A DNA stretch of 64,000 nucleotides from Cellulomonas sp. URHE0023. Lineage in GTDB: Bacteria; Actinomycetota; Actinomycetes; Actinomycetales; Cellulomonadaceae. The notes under the pieces are model-generated. The model was not told the DNA's origin. It was given only the letters and a program-made list of their open reading frames with translations, and did no database searches. The translations under genes and the position numbers were made by a program. This document shows, in pieces, positions 8,511 through 17,517 of the stretch. The first letter of the stretch is position 1, and the number at the start of each line of letters is the position of its first letter. The stretch lies in assembly GCF_000688475.1 (NCBI RefSeq), contig NZ_JIAN01000009.1, forward strand, positions 186,001 through 250,000, written 5' to 3'.

Positions 8511-9394
8511 CGAGCGTCGCGCTCGTCGTTGCAATTGCCCTTGTGCTCGGGACGACCGAGCCACCGCCCACCGCAGATCTGGGTTCCTTTGGCGGCGAGG
8601 TCTCCGACAACCGCACCGCGCTCGATCTCAACGCAACGCGGGCGGGGGCCGCGCTCGCGAGGCTGGCAGCGGCGCATGCGACAGGACCGCCGCTCGTGGC
8701 GCTGCAACGGGCCGCGCGGTGCATAGCCGTCGACCTTAAATCGACAACGCCACTAAATGGGCCGTGCCCAGACGGGGTCTACCACGAGGACCCGGCCCTG
8801 TGCGGCGGCGAGGCACCGCTGGAACCGCTATGGGCGCGAACCCGCGCGACCGCAGATTCGCCATGGTCCGACTACGCATTCGTCGCACCCGGTGGATGTC
8901 CGGCCACGCTCGAGCCCGTATTGAGCGAAGCCGACTTCCGTCGCCTCCCGCTCGCGCCCCCTCCGCTCCACCTCCAACCGGACCGCGGCTGGGTCCTCGT
9001 CAACATGGACACGATCGTGTCCACCGACAAGACCGAGCAAACGTTTCGCACGGAGCTGCTCGGGCGCGGGATCGACGTCGTCGCGACGCCCGACACCTTC
9101 ACCTACGACTGGGGTGACGGCACGGCGCCCCTGGTCACCCGGAGCGCCGGCCACGCGTACCCGGACCAGGACACGTTCCACGTCTACACCGGGCTCGGCA
9201 CCCGCCAGGTCACGCTGACCACCACGTGGACCGCCAAGTACCGAGTCGACGGCACCGCGCAGTGGCGCGACGTCATCGGCACGGCGGCTACGTCCGCCAC
9301 CAGCGCGGCGTTCACCGTCGAGGAACGCCGATCGCACCTCGTCGCCGAGCTCTGCACGGCGATACCGACGCCGCCGGACTGCGAAGACGGCTGA
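8465..9394 (+). CDS. Secreted protein with PKD-like domain
   Basis: An exported protein of about 309 residues of unknown role. From the ATG at 8465 the N-terminus has a basic segment (RCSRRQR) followed by a hydrophobic run, fitting a signal peptide or anchor. A GTG at 8507 overlaps the TGA of the lipoprotein gene and is an alternative start, but it would lose the basic residues. The C-terminal half carries a PKD-type beta-sandwich signature, with WGDG near residue 215 and a later HVY turn. Several cysteines (e.g. CPDG, LCGG) suggest disulfides. It is coupled to the DUF6318-like lipoprotein upstream. Confidence 0.7.
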   Translation: MADRCSRRQRDAVQVTSVALVVAIALVLGTTEPPPTADLGSFGGEVSDNRTALDLNATRAGAALARLAAAHATGPPLVALQRAARCIAVDLKSTTPLNGPCPDGVYHEDPALCGGEAPLEPLWARTRATADSPWSDYAFVAPGGCPATLEPVLSEADFRRLPLAPPPLHLQPDRGWVLVNMDTIVSTDKTEQTFRTELLGRGIDVVATPDTFTYDWGDGTAPLVTRSAGHAYPDQDTFHVYTGLGTRQVTLTTTWTAKYRVDGTAQWRDVIGTAATSATSAAFTVEERRSHLVAELCTAIPTPPDCEDG

Positions 9395-9448
9395 CCCCGG
9401 GCCGACTCTCGAGGCGCGCCCGACCCAGCACCACACGGGTGCGCCAGT

Positions 9449-10609
9449 TCATGCGGCGGGACCCTCGATGAGGGTTGCCGACGCAGACGACGACGCGCCG
9501 GTGGCGCCCGAGACCCAGGTCAGTGCCACCGCGTCGCCCGGCTCGTGGGCGCCCAGGGCGGCGGACAGCTCGGACGCGGTCGACACCGCGACCCCGTCGA
9601 CGGACGTGACCGTGTCGCCGGCAGTCAGCCCAGCAGCGGCCGCGGGTGTGCCCTGGAGGACGCCGGCAAGGGTGGCGGAGCCGTCAGAGGACAGGGACAC
9701 CCCCAGGAACGCCGGGTAGCCGAGCACGATGTCGGCGTTGTCGACGCCCTGCTCGATCTGGATCGCGATGGCCAGGGCGTCCTCGATGCTGATCGCGTAG
9801 GCGACGACGGAGCTCTGCGACGTCGACGCGGCGGTGGTCATCCCGACCACCTCGCCCTCGTCGTCCACCAGGGCACCGCCGGAGTCGCCTCCGACGACGG
9901 CCGCGGCGAACTCAATGAGCCCGTCGAGGGTCTCCGAGTTGCTGCCGGAGGCGTCGGAGGAGGCGGTCATGCTCTGCTCCGTCGCGAGGACGGTCCCGGT
10001 GGCGGCGACGAGTGAGCCGGTGCCTTCGGCGTTGCCGATCGCGGTGACGGTCTCGCCGGTGGTCACACCGTTGTCGTCGTCGAGCGCCACCGTCTGGAGG
10101 TCGCTCGCGTCCTGAAGTTGAAGCAGCGCGACGTCGTGGGTGGCGTCCGTCCCGACGACCGTGGCGGCGTAGGTCTGACCGGTCGTCTCGTCGGTGACCG
10201 TGATGTCCGTGGAGCCCTCGACCACGTGGTTGTTGGTGAGGATGAGCCCGTCGGACGTGAGGATCATGCCGGTGCCGGCCGCCGCCGCACCCTGGTAGCC
10301 GAGCACCGTGTCGATCGTGACGACGCCGACCTGCTGGTCGGCCGACGCGGCGACCGCCGGAGTCTGAGCCTGGGTCGCGCCACCGCGGGTTGTCCGGGAC
10401 GCCTCCGGCGGGAAGAAGGATGCCCCCTGGACGAGGGCGCCCGTGGCGGTGGGGGGCGACGCCGCTGTGCGGCCGTCGAGGGCGAAGCCGGTGCCGGCGC
10501 CGGCGACCAGACCCAGCACGAGCGTTCCGCCCGCCAGGCCCAGGAGCAGCCGGTGGCGACCGAGCCCGGTCGTGGGCGTTGCAGCGGCGTCGGCGGTTGT
10601 CTCGTTCAT
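9449..10609 (-). CDS. Membrane-anchored HtrA-like trypsin-type protease with PDZ domain
   Basis: A protein of 386 residues in the DegP/HtrA family, which cuts misfolded or specific extracytoplasmic proteins. A membrane anchor (LLLGLAGGTLVLGLVAGAG) lies at about residues 20-45 behind a short cytoplasmic tail. The chymotrypsin-like domain has all three catalytic residues: His in NNHVVEG, Asp in HDVALLQL and Ser in GGDSGGAL. A single PDZ domain fills the last 90 residues (FLGVSL, AGLTAGDTVTSVDG). The ATG at 10609 (MNETTADAAA) is the start; the open frame continues upstream only as an antisense shadow of the next gene. It faces the secreted PKD protein gene tail to tail. Confidence 0.92.
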   Translation of the reverse strand: MNETTADAAATPTTGLGRHRLLLGLAGGTLVLGLVAGAGTGFALDGRTAASPPTATGALVQGASFFPPEASRTTRGGATQAQTPAVAASADQQVGVVTIDTVLGYQGAAAAGTGMILTSDGLILTNNHVVEGSTDITVTDETTGQTYAATVVGTDATHDVALLQLQDASDLQTVALDDDNGVTTGETVTAIGNAEGTGSLVAATGTVLATEQSMTASSDASGSNSETLDGLIEFAAAVVGGDSGGALVDDEGEVVGMTTAASTSQSSVVAYAISIEDALAIAIQIEQGVDNADIVLGYPAFLGVSLSSDGSATLAGVLQGTPAAAAGLTAGDTVTSVDGVAVSTASELSAALGAHEPGDAVALTWVSGATGASSSASATLIEGPAA

Positions 10610-10713
10610 GGTCCTGATCTCCTTCGCGGCCGCCTCGGTGGTGGCTGCTGGGATCAGATAACCCGGCGTTCCGGGGAGGGCGCTGGGGGGCACCCGAGAG
10701 GAACCTGTGGGCG

Positions 10714-11304
10714 TCAGCGTGCCGTCGGCGCGGCCCAGAACGGGTCGCGCCCGAGGTAGCGCAGCAGCTCGGCCGCCGGACCGTCGTCGACCGCGGGGAG
10801 CTCGGCGGCGTAGGCGCCCCACTGCCGCAGCGGCTCGACGAGTGCCCGGGCCGTCGGAAGGATCATCGCGGCGAGCTCGTTGTCGAGCGGCGAGCCGAGA
10901 CCTGCCGCCATGGCGATGTCCCACGCGTGGACGGCGGCGTCCAGAGCGGCTGCTCCGGCGGCGGTCTGCGCGGGGAGGACGCCCTGCGGCAGCGGGGTCG
11001 GGGCGGTGCCGTCCGGGTCCACGCCTGCGTAGGCGCGCGCGCTGGCGTCGAGCGCCGGCCCGACGAGCGCAAGCGGTTCGACGGTGAGGTTCCCGTCGGG
11101 TGCGAAGGGGTCTCCCGTTGGCCCGTCGGCACCCGTCAGGAAGAAGGCGTAAGCGCGCTGGTCCCCCGCCGCGTGCTGCAGCACCTGTGCGACGTCCCAC
11201 TTCTCGCAGGGTGTCGGACGGGTGAGGTCGGCCGGGACGAGGGACGCCGCGGTGGTGCGCAGCGCGGCGTGGGCTCGGTCGAGGACGTCGAATCCAGTGC
11301 TCAT
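10714..11304 (-). CDS. TIGR03086-type DinB-fold metal-binding protein
   Basis: A cytosolic protein of 196 residues in the mycothiol-dependent maleylpyruvate isomerase / DinB-like superfamily, in which a four-helix bundle holds a metal through His residues. Visible family signatures are CEKWDVAQVLQHAAGDQRAY near the N-terminus and AAVHAWDIAMAAG in the middle. The substrate is not known. The ATG at 11304 has GGAGG 7 bases upstream. It is transcribed away from a TetR regulator gene, with two palindromes between them, so it is probably the target of that repressor. Confidence 0.8.
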   Translation of the reverse strand: MSTGFDVLDRAHAALRTTAASLVPADLTRPTPCEKWDVAQVLQHAAGDQRAYAFFLTGADGPTGDPFAPDGNLTVEPLALVGPALDASARAYAGVDPDGTAPTPLPQGVLPAQTAAGAAALDAAVHAWDIAMAAGLGSPLDNELAAMILPTARALVEPLRQWGAYAAELPAVDDGPAAELLRYLGRDPFWAAPTAR

Positions 11305-11326
11305 GATCAAACCTCCATTCGGGAAC

Positions 11327-11372
11327 GGAACGCTTCATTCCGCATCTACACCGTAGCGGAATGGTCCGTTCC
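11327..11372. promoter_or_regulatory. Two TetR-type operator palindromes in the divergent promoter
   Basis: Two copies of the dyad GGAA(C/T)G-N3-C(A/G)TTCC lie at 11327-11341 (GGAACGCTTCATTCC) and 11358-11372 (GGAATGGTCCGTTCC). Their centres are 31 bp apart, about three helical turns, so two dimers could bind the same face. They sit between the divergent TetR and DinB-fold genes and probably control both. Confidence 0.75.
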
Positions 11373-11395
11373 GTTCAAGTGCTACCCTCGCGCTC

Positions 11396-12040
11396 ATGGC
11401 GGCTCTCAGCGGACGGCGCGGGCAGGCCGCGCGCAATGACGTCACGATCCTCGACGCGGCCCGATCGGTGCTGACGGCCGACCCCACCGCGGCCGTCTCG
11501 GCGGTCGCGGCTGCCGCCGGTGTCGGGATCAGCGCGCTCTACCGCCGCTACCCCAGCAAGGAGGCACTGCTGGCGCAGCTGTGCCTGGATGGGCTCAACG
11601 AGTACCTCGTCATCGCGCGTGAGGCGCAGACCGCGACCGACCCGTGGGAGGCGTTCGCCACCTTCGTCCGTGGGATCGTCGCCGCTGACGTGCACGGGCT
11701 CACCGTCAAACTCGCAGGGCGGTTCATGCCTTCCGACGAGCACAGGCGCCTGGCTGCCGAGTCGGGTGTGCGAGCCGAGGAGATCCTCGCGGCGGCTCAC
11801 GCGGCAGGCGTGGTCCGCGACGACCTCGACCCGCAGGACCTGGCGATGATCTGGGAGCAGCTGACGGCCATCCGGCTCGGCGACGCCGACCGCACCGCCG
11901 CGCTGCGCCGCCGCTACGTCGAGATCCACCTGCAGGGTCTACGGGCCTCCCCGGCACCGCTGCCCGAGTCACCTCCGACCCCGGCGGAGCTCGGCGCTCG
12001 GTGGGTTCCGCGCAGCGACACCACGTCGGCCGGGTCGTAG
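11396..12040 (+). CDS. TetR family transcriptional regulator
   Basis: A regulator of 214 residues. The helix-turn-helix lies at about residues 28-52 (AVSAVAAAAGVGISALYRRYPSKEALL), with the LYRRYPSKEALL block typical of the family. The rest forms the ligand-binding and dimer domain. The ATG at 11396 opens MAALSGRRG. It is divergent from the DinB-fold gene, and palindromic sites between them suggest it represses itself and that gene. The last codons (TTSAGS) and the stop fall inside a 61-bp repeat with a perfect hairpin, so the C-terminal end may have been shaped by that duplication. Confidence 0.9.
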   Translation: MAALSGRRGQAARNDVTILDAARSVLTADPTAAVSAVAAAAGVGISALYRRYPSKEALLAQLCLDGLNEYLVIAREAQTATDPWEAFATFVRGIVAADVHGLTVKLAGRFMPSDEHRRLAAESGVRAEEILAAAHAAGVVRDDLDPQDLAMIWEQLTAIRLGDADRTAALRRRYVEIHLQGLRASPAPLPESPPTPAELGARWVPRSDTTSAGS

Positions 12041-12172
12041 CCGGCCGACGCGTCACGCCGCCGCCCCGTCGGCTGCCGAGCGCACGTCGGCCGGGTCGTC
12101 GCCGGCCGACGCGTCAGACCGCCGCCCCGTCAGCCCGCCGACAGCACGTCGGCCAGGTCGTAGCTGACCGGC
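12023..12172. repeat. Approx. 61-bp tandem repeat with perfect hairpins between convergent genes
   Basis: Three copies begin at 12025, 12086 and 12148. The first two each contain a perfect 9-bp stem, GTCGGCCGG / CCGGCCGAC, around a 7-base loop (12025-12049 and 12086-12110). The third lies inside the 3' end of ligC and has lost the perfect stem. The hairpins lie between the convergent tetR and ligC genes and could stop transcription from both sides, although no T-run follows. Confidence 0.8.
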
Positions 12173-13185
12173 TCCTCGAGCTGGGCGTAGGTGCAGGACT
12201 CAGGAGTGCGGTCCTGGCGCCAGCGGCGGAACTGCGCGGTGTGCCGGAAGCGCTCACCCTCCATGTGGTCGTAGGCCACCTCCACCACGCGCGACGGCTC
12301 CAGCGGCACGAACGAGAGGTCCTTGCCGCGTGACCAGCGGCTGCCCTCGGCCTCGCGGGGCGTCCGCCCCTCGGCGGCATAGTTCCAGGGGTGACCGTCC
12401 AGTGAGGTCACGAGGGGCGCGAGCTCGGTCACCAACGCCCGGCGCCGCTCCATCGGGAACGACGCCGCGACACCCACCGACGCCAGCACACCCTCGGACG
12501 TGTAGAGCCCCAGCAGCAGCGACCCCACCGCATCGGGCCCGGACGCGTGCGGCCGGTAGCCGGCGACCACGCAGTCGGCGGTCCGCTCGTGCTTGATCTT
12601 CTGCATCGTCCGCTTGCCCGGCTCGTACAGGCCCGACGGATCCTTGGCGACGATCCCGTCCAGCCCGGCGCCCTCGAACTGCGAGAACCACCGCTCCGCA
12701 ACCTCAAGGTCGGAGGTCTGGGCGGTCACCGACACCGGACCGGAACCTCGGACGATCGTCTCCAGGCGCGCCCTGCGTTCGGCGAACGGCAGACCCGTGA
12801 GGTCCTCGTCGTCCAGAGCAAGGAGGTCGAAGAGCACCAGCCGCGCCGGGGTGGTCTCAGCGAGCAGCCGCACCCGCGACTCGGCCGGGTGCACCCGCTG
12901 CAGGAGGGCCTCGAAGTCCAGCCCGGTGTGCCGCGACGACGGCACGATGATCTCCCCGTCGACGACGCACCGTTCCGGCAGGTGCGACAGGACCGCCTCG
13001 ACGACCTCCGGGAAGTACCGCTGCATCGGCTTGGTGTTGCGAGACCCGATCTCCACGGAGTCCCCGTCGCGGAACACGATCGCCCGGAAGCCGTCCCACT
13101 TGGGCTCGTACAGCTTGCCGGCCGGGATCTTGGGAACCGACTTGGCGAGCATGGGATCCACGGGCGGCATCACCGGAAGCGTCAT
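12130..13185 (-). CDS. ligC: ATP-dependent DNA ligase, LigC type
   Basis: A stand-alone ATP-dependent DNA ligase of 351 residues, close to the length of mycobacterial LigC. It has the nucleotidyltransferase domain and the OB-fold only. The catalytic lysine is in motif I (EPKWDGFRA, near residue 28). Motif III (VVDGEII), motif IV (LDGIVAKD) and motif V (MQKIKHER) are present. Such enzymes assist DNA repair beside the essential NAD-dependent LigA. The ATG at 13185 opens MTLPVMPPVDPML; the longer frame upstream overlaps the arabinanase promoter. The gene converges on tetR, and its last codons belong to the 61-bp repeat. Confidence 0.92.
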   Translation of the reverse strand: MTLPVMPPVDPMLAKSVPKIPAGKLYEPKWDGFRAIVFRDGDSVEIGSRNTKPMQRYFPEVVEAVLSHLPERCVVDGEIIVPSSRHTGLDFEALLQRVHPAESRVRLLAETTPARLVLFDLLALDDEDLTGLPFAERRARLETIVRGSGPVSVTAQTSDLEVAERWFSQFEGAGLDGIVAKDPSGLYEPGKRTMQKIKHERTADCVVAGYRPHASGPDAVGSLLLGLYTSEGVLASVGVAASFPMERRRALVTELAPLVTSLDGHPWNYAAEGRTPREAEGSRWSRGKDLSFVPLEPSRVVEVAYDHMEGERFRHTAQFRRWRQDRTPESCTYAQLEEPVSYDLADVLSAG

Positions 13186-13243
13186 GGCACCCAGTCTTAC
13201 CAGGCGCCCCCGACGTCCCCCGTCGGGTCGCCGCGGCGCGGGG

Positions 13244-13303
13244 GCGTGCGACAAAAGCGTGCGGCAGAAAAAGTGCGGCAGAAAAGCGGTCAGCGTACAA
13301 AAG
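13244..13303 (+). repeat. Short tandem repeats upstream of the arabinanase gene
   Basis: Three near-identical 13-15 bp units follow one another at 13244-13285: GCGTGCGACAAAA, GCGTGCGGCAGAAAA and AGTGCGGCAGAAAA. A weaker fourth, GCGTACAAAAG, is at 13293-13303. The A-rich tracts recur every 14-15 bases. They lie 34-93 bases before the ATG, where a promoter or activator site is expected. Confidence 0.6.
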
Positions 13304-13336
13304 ACCCACGGCCACTCGACGACGATCGGCACCCGG

Positions 13337-15658
13337 ATGCGAACTCTCACCGTCCACCGCGCACCCGTCGCGTTCACCCTCGCGCTCGCCACGAGCCTCG
13401 CGCTCGCCGGCCCGGCGTCGGCGGGCGGTGAACCGAACAGGTCCGCGACCACCTCGTACACGAACCCGGTCAGCGCGGGCTTCGCCGACACGTTCGCCGA
13501 CCCATCGGTGATCCGCGGCAAGGACGGGTGGTGGTACGCCTACGGGACCACCGACCCGCTGCGGGAAGGCGAGGCGACCCGCCACCTGGTGCCGATGTCC
13601 CGCTCCGCGGACCTGGTGAACTGGGAGTACGTCGGCGATGCGTTCGCGGAGGACGCGGTCCCGGCGTGGGCGGACCGTGACCGAGGGGCGGCGCTGTGGG
13701 CGCCGGACGTGCGGTACGTCGACGGGGAGTACCGGATGTACTTCGTCGTCACGGAGACCACCGTGACCGGCGAGCCGAACGACAACGCGGTCGGCGTCGC
13801 GACGGCGCCGACACCGACCGGGCCGTGGACGCCGACGGATGCGCCGGTGGTCGGGCCGCGGCACGGGGGCGGCGGAGCGGGCGACTTCCTGTGGACGTTC
13901 GACCCGTCGCACGTCGTCGGCCCGGACGGCGCCGAGTACCTGTTCTACGGGTCGTACTACGGCGGCATCTGGGCCACGGCGCTGTCGCAGGACGGCCGGA
14001 CGGCGGTCGGCGACCCGGTCCGGGTAGCGATCGACAACAAGTACGAGGGCGCGTACGTCGTCCAGCGTGACGGCTGGTGGTACCTGTTCGCGTCGTCGGC
14101 CAACTGCTGCGCCGGCCCGACCACGGGGTACAGCGTGCATGTCGGCCGCTCGCGCGACCTGACCGGCCCGTACGTCGACCGGGAAGGTGTCCCGCTGGAC
14201 CAGTCGCGGGCGGGCGGCACACCGGTGCTCGCGCCGAACGGGAACCGGTGGGTGGGGACCGGCCACAACGCCGTGGTCACCGACCTGGCCGGCCAGGACT
14301 GGATGGTCTACCACGCCATCGACCGCGAGGACCCGTACCTCACCGGTACCGACGGCATCAACGAGCGCCCGATGCTCATCGACCGGCTCGACTGGATCGA
14401 CGGCTGGCCCACGGTGCGCGCCGGGGCCTGGGCGTCGGAGGGCTGCGAGGACGGTCCGAGCACCGGCGGGGTCACCGGGTTCGAGCAGGGCATCCCCCGG
14501 GGATGGACGACGACGGGGCCGTGGACGACCGCGTCCGACCCCGCTGCCGGGTCGAACGCCGTGTCCCAAGGAGCCGGCGCGCTGACCACCCGCGCACCCT
14601 CTCTCCGGGACGTCCGGGTCGAGTCGGACCTGCGTCTCGACCCCGGCGGAACCTCCCCCTTCGGTCTCGTCGCCGGCGCGCAGGTGCAGCGCGGCGGCTG
14701 GGACACGGGCCGACGCGGGCACGGCGTGACGGCCACCGTCGATCCGTCGGCACGCCAGCTCGTCGTGGAGGCGGCATCCGGAAGGTCCTCTGCAGCGGTG
14801 CCCGCGAACGTCGACCTGTCGGCGTGGCACTCGTTGGCTCTCACGGTCCGCGACGGCGTCGCGACGGCCGAGCTGACGAACGCACGTCTCGGTGATCCGC
14901 TCGCCGTGGTCTCGCTCGAGGTGCGCGGCGGCACCGGGGCCGGTCGGAGTGCCGGCGCCTTCGCGGGCGGTCCGGGGGTGCACGTCGACAACCTCAGCGC
15001 GCTGCCGGCAGCCCGGCCCGTCGACAAGGGGATCCGTCAGCCGCTGCTGGGCCCGATCGACCCCGCCTTCAGTGACGAGTTCGACGGCCCCGCGCTGGAT
15101 CCGCGGTGGACGACGGTGCGCGACCCGCAGGTCACGGTGGAGGGCGGGTTCCTTCGGTGGCCGACGGAGGCCGGTGACATCGTCGGCACGGGGAACGACG
15201 CGGGACTCCTGCTCCAGGACGTGCCCGAGACCCCGTGGGTGGCAGAGACGCGGCTGACCATCGACCTCGGTACGGACACGGTCCGCAACTACCAGCAGGG
15301 CGGCATCCTCGCCTACGTCGACGACGACCTCTGGTCGCGGCTGTCGCACGTGGCCATCTGGAACACCCGCCAGACGGAGTTCGGCCACGAGCAGCCGTTC
15401 GCCGGCCGGCTCTCGTTCGGGGGCACGATCGTCGGACCGCCCGACGAGACCACGTGGCTACGCCTGGTGCACCGGACCGACGACGGTGGTGAGCACGAGG
15501 TGCAGGCGTTCACGAGTACCGACGGGCAGACCTGGGTGGCCGGAGGGGTGTGGACCTTCCCCGCGGGATCCGACCTGAAGGTCGGGCTGCTGTCTCTCGG
15601 TGGCGTAGGTGCCACCTCGCAGTTCGACTACCTCCACGTCTACCGCCTGCGGCGCTGA
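13337..15658 (+). CDS. Secreted GH43 arabinan endo-1,5-alpha-arabinosidase-like glycosidase
   Basis: An exported enzyme of 773 residues that probably cuts arabinan or related arabinose/xylose polymers. A signal peptide ends near residue 29 (GPASAGG). The five-bladed GH43 propeller fills about residues 40-375. The likely catalytic triad is visible: Asp in FADPSVI (D55), Asp in TFDPSHV (D189) and Glu in NKYEGAYV (E237). A conserved His occurs in GTGHNAVV. Two beta-sandwich modules follow: about 385-565 (TGFEQGIPRGW onward) and about 575-773, which starts FSDEFDGPALDPRW and resembles the C-terminal concanavalin-like domain of GH43 xylosidases. The longer open frame upstream is antisense to ligC and is not coding. 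Polymer degradation fits a Cellulomonas-like host. Confidence 0.9.
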   Translation: MRTLTVHRAPVAFTLALATSLALAGPASAGGEPNRSATTSYTNPVSAGFADTFADPSVIRGKDGWWYAYGTTDPLREGEATRHLVPMSRSADLVNWEYVGDAFAEDAVPAWADRDRGAALWAPDVRYVDGEYRMYFVVTETTVTGEPNDNAVGVATAPTPTGPWTPTDAPVVGPRHGGGGAGDFLWTFDPSHVVGPDGAEYLFYGSYYGGIWATALSQDGRTAVGDPVRVAIDNKYEGAYVVQRDGWWYLFASSANCCAGPTTGYSVHVGRSRDLTGPYVDREGVPLDQSRAGGTPVLAPNGNRWVGTGHNAVVTDLAGQDWMVYHAIDREDPYLTGTDGINERPMLIDRLDWIDGWPTVRAGAWASEGCEDGPSTGGVTGFEQGIPRGWTTTGPWTTASDPAAGSNAVSQGAGALTTRAPSLRDVRVESDLRLDPGGTSPFGLVAGAQVQRGGWDTGRRGHGVTATVDPSARQLVVEAASGRSSAAVPANVDLSAWHSLALTVRDGVATAELTNARLGDPLAVVSLEVRGGTGAGRSAGAFAGGPGVHVDNLSALPAARPVDKGIRQPLLGPIDPAFSDEFDGPALDPRWTTVRDPQVTVEGGFLRWPTEAGDIVGTGNDAGLLLQDVPETPWVAETRLTIDLGTDTVRNYQQGGILAYVDDDLWSRLSHVAIWNTRQTEFGHEQPFAGRLSFGGTIVGPPDETTWLRLVHRTDDGGEHEVQAFTSTDGQTWVAGGVWTFPAGSDLKVGLLSLGGVGATSQFDYLHVYRLRR

Positions 15659-15664
15659 CGTCTC

Positions 15665-17517
15665 CTACCAGCCGCCACCGCCGCCGCCCCCGACGCCGCC
15701 CCCGGAGAACCCGCCGCTGAACCCCGAGCCGCCCGACGAGCCGGGCGTGGGGGCGGAGATGGACTCGGTGGCGATGCTGGAGAAGCGGTCCAGAGACGAG
15801 GCGAACGCGGAGGCCCAGTAGATGTTGGAGCCCGGGTAGTAGCCGCCGACGTACCAGCCGGGTTGCGCCACGGCACGGCCCTGCGCGGCGAGCTCGCTGA
15901 ACACGCGAGCCCAGCGGTCCGCCAGTCCGAACACGATCGCGTACGGCAGGTACCGGCTGAAGATGTCCTCGCCCTCCTCGAACTTCAGCTGGTTGGCCTC
16001 GGCGGTGGCCAGGTACCGGCGGAAGCCCATCGACTGCGCGAGTGCGGCGGTGCCGTCAGCGGTGCGGGCCGGGGCGGCGCTCGACATCAGGAACACCGCG
16101 GCCCCGATGATCCCGATCGCGATGGGGACGAGAAGGCTGCCGCGGACGTCGGACAGCACGTTGAACGCGAGGATGCCGAGGAGCCCGGCGAGGATCACCA
16201 GCGCGACGCCGGCGACTCTCCAGGTGGAGCGCACCGAGTGAGGGTTGGCGCGGAACCAGCCACGGTTCGTGACCTCGTCGTAGAGGCCGGTCTGCACCTT
16301 GGCCATGGACGCGGCGAACGTGGTCTTCAGGTCGGAGAGCCTCACCGACGTGCGACCCGCGAAGATCTCCGTCAGCAACATGTCCTCGAACGGCAGCAAC
16401 GACCCGTCGCGGTTCTTGAGCTGCACCAGGGTCCAGTCCTTGGCCTTCTTGTTCGGGTTGTCGCGCGGCACCTCCTCGATGCGCAGCCACCCCCGCACGG
16501 CCAGGTCGACGAGCGTCGCGGTGACGTCGACCGGGTCGGCCTTCTCGTCGATGAGCGTGCCCATCTCGCCGGGAACCATCCCGCTCGGGGGCTGGAACTG
16601 CACCGACACCGGCCCCCGCTTGTCGCGGAAGCCCGTGTTGCCGGGCTGGCCGTCGGCGGGCCGCAGCCCAGGCGTCAGGCCGAGGTACGCGATGTCACGC
16701 CCCGCCCTGCGCACGCGTCGGACCGCGAGGAACGTCCCGACCACGAGAACGACGAGCGCGACGACGCCCAGCGGCGAGACGGGCTGCACGGGCGCCAGCG
16801 GGTCGGGCTTGCCGACGAGGATGGGCTCCACCCCGGGGAACGTCCCCCCCGGCCAGCCGGTGACGGTGGTGAGCTGGTCGCCGACGGGCACCAGGTCCTG
16901 CGTGAACGTGGCGCCGTTGCCCGCGGGAACGGCCGAGGTGCACGGGTTCGTCGACCCGTTCGGTCCGGCGAAGCAGACCGCGCCTGCACCGCGGCCGGGC
17001 CGGTGACCTGCACGGTGACGTCGCCGATCGGGATGGTCCAGCCTGCGCCGATGACGTTCCAGTAGAGCTCGTCGCCGGAGTGCAGGGAGTTCGCGGGGTT
17101 GAGCCACCCGTTCACCGTGAGCTGCACGTGGTAGGTCTGGACGCCGGACACGTCGTCCACGTCCGGGTCACCGATGCGCAGGATGAGCGCGGTGTCGGTG
17201 GTCTCCTTGTTGACCTGCGCCGGAGCACCGGTCGAGCTCGACGCCGTGACGTCCGAGTACTCGAACGAGCGGTCGTGCTCGTCGTCGTAGAACACGCGCG
17301 TCGGGAACGTCAGGTACGGGCCGTGCCCGGGGGTGTCGCCGAAGTCGAAGTCGAAGTCGAGGTCGACGGTCACGACCCCGTCCGACGCGACCGCCGCCGT
17401 GACGTCGTACCGCGTGATCTCCTGGCCGCTCGACTGGTCGGGAGCGGCCAGGGCGGGAGTCGCCACCGCGAGCAGGGCCACCAGCGCCAGCAGGATCCCG
17501 GCGAGACGAGCCCTCAC
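15665..17517 (-). pseudogene. DUF2207 membrane protein, frameshifted
   Basis: The gene reads in two frames. The first (from the GTG at 17517) gives a signal peptide ending TPALAAP and the extracellular beta domain (to about residue 175, QVTGPAAVQ). Homologous reading continues in another frame from about 16990 (AVCFAGPNG), with membrane segments (VVALVVLVVGTFLAV and a second pair near residue 380 of the joined protein) and a Gly-rich tail ending GGGGGGGW, typical of DUF2207 proteins. One base is missing or two are extra near 16985-17000. This is either a real lesion or an assembly error. The start overlaps the smpB stop (GTGA), so it is the last gene of the ftsE-smpB operon. Confidence 0.75.

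Noticed and set aside
10610..11338. N-terminal extension of the HtrA-like protease frame to 629 residues
   Set aside because: The extension is Arg/Pro-rich and overlaps the DinB-fold gene in another frame; MNETTADA at 10609 begins a normal cytoplasmic tail before the anchor.
12857..15388. An 843-residue open frame on the minus strand
   Set aside because: Antisense to the GH43 gene and to ligC's upstream region, Arg-rich and without domains.
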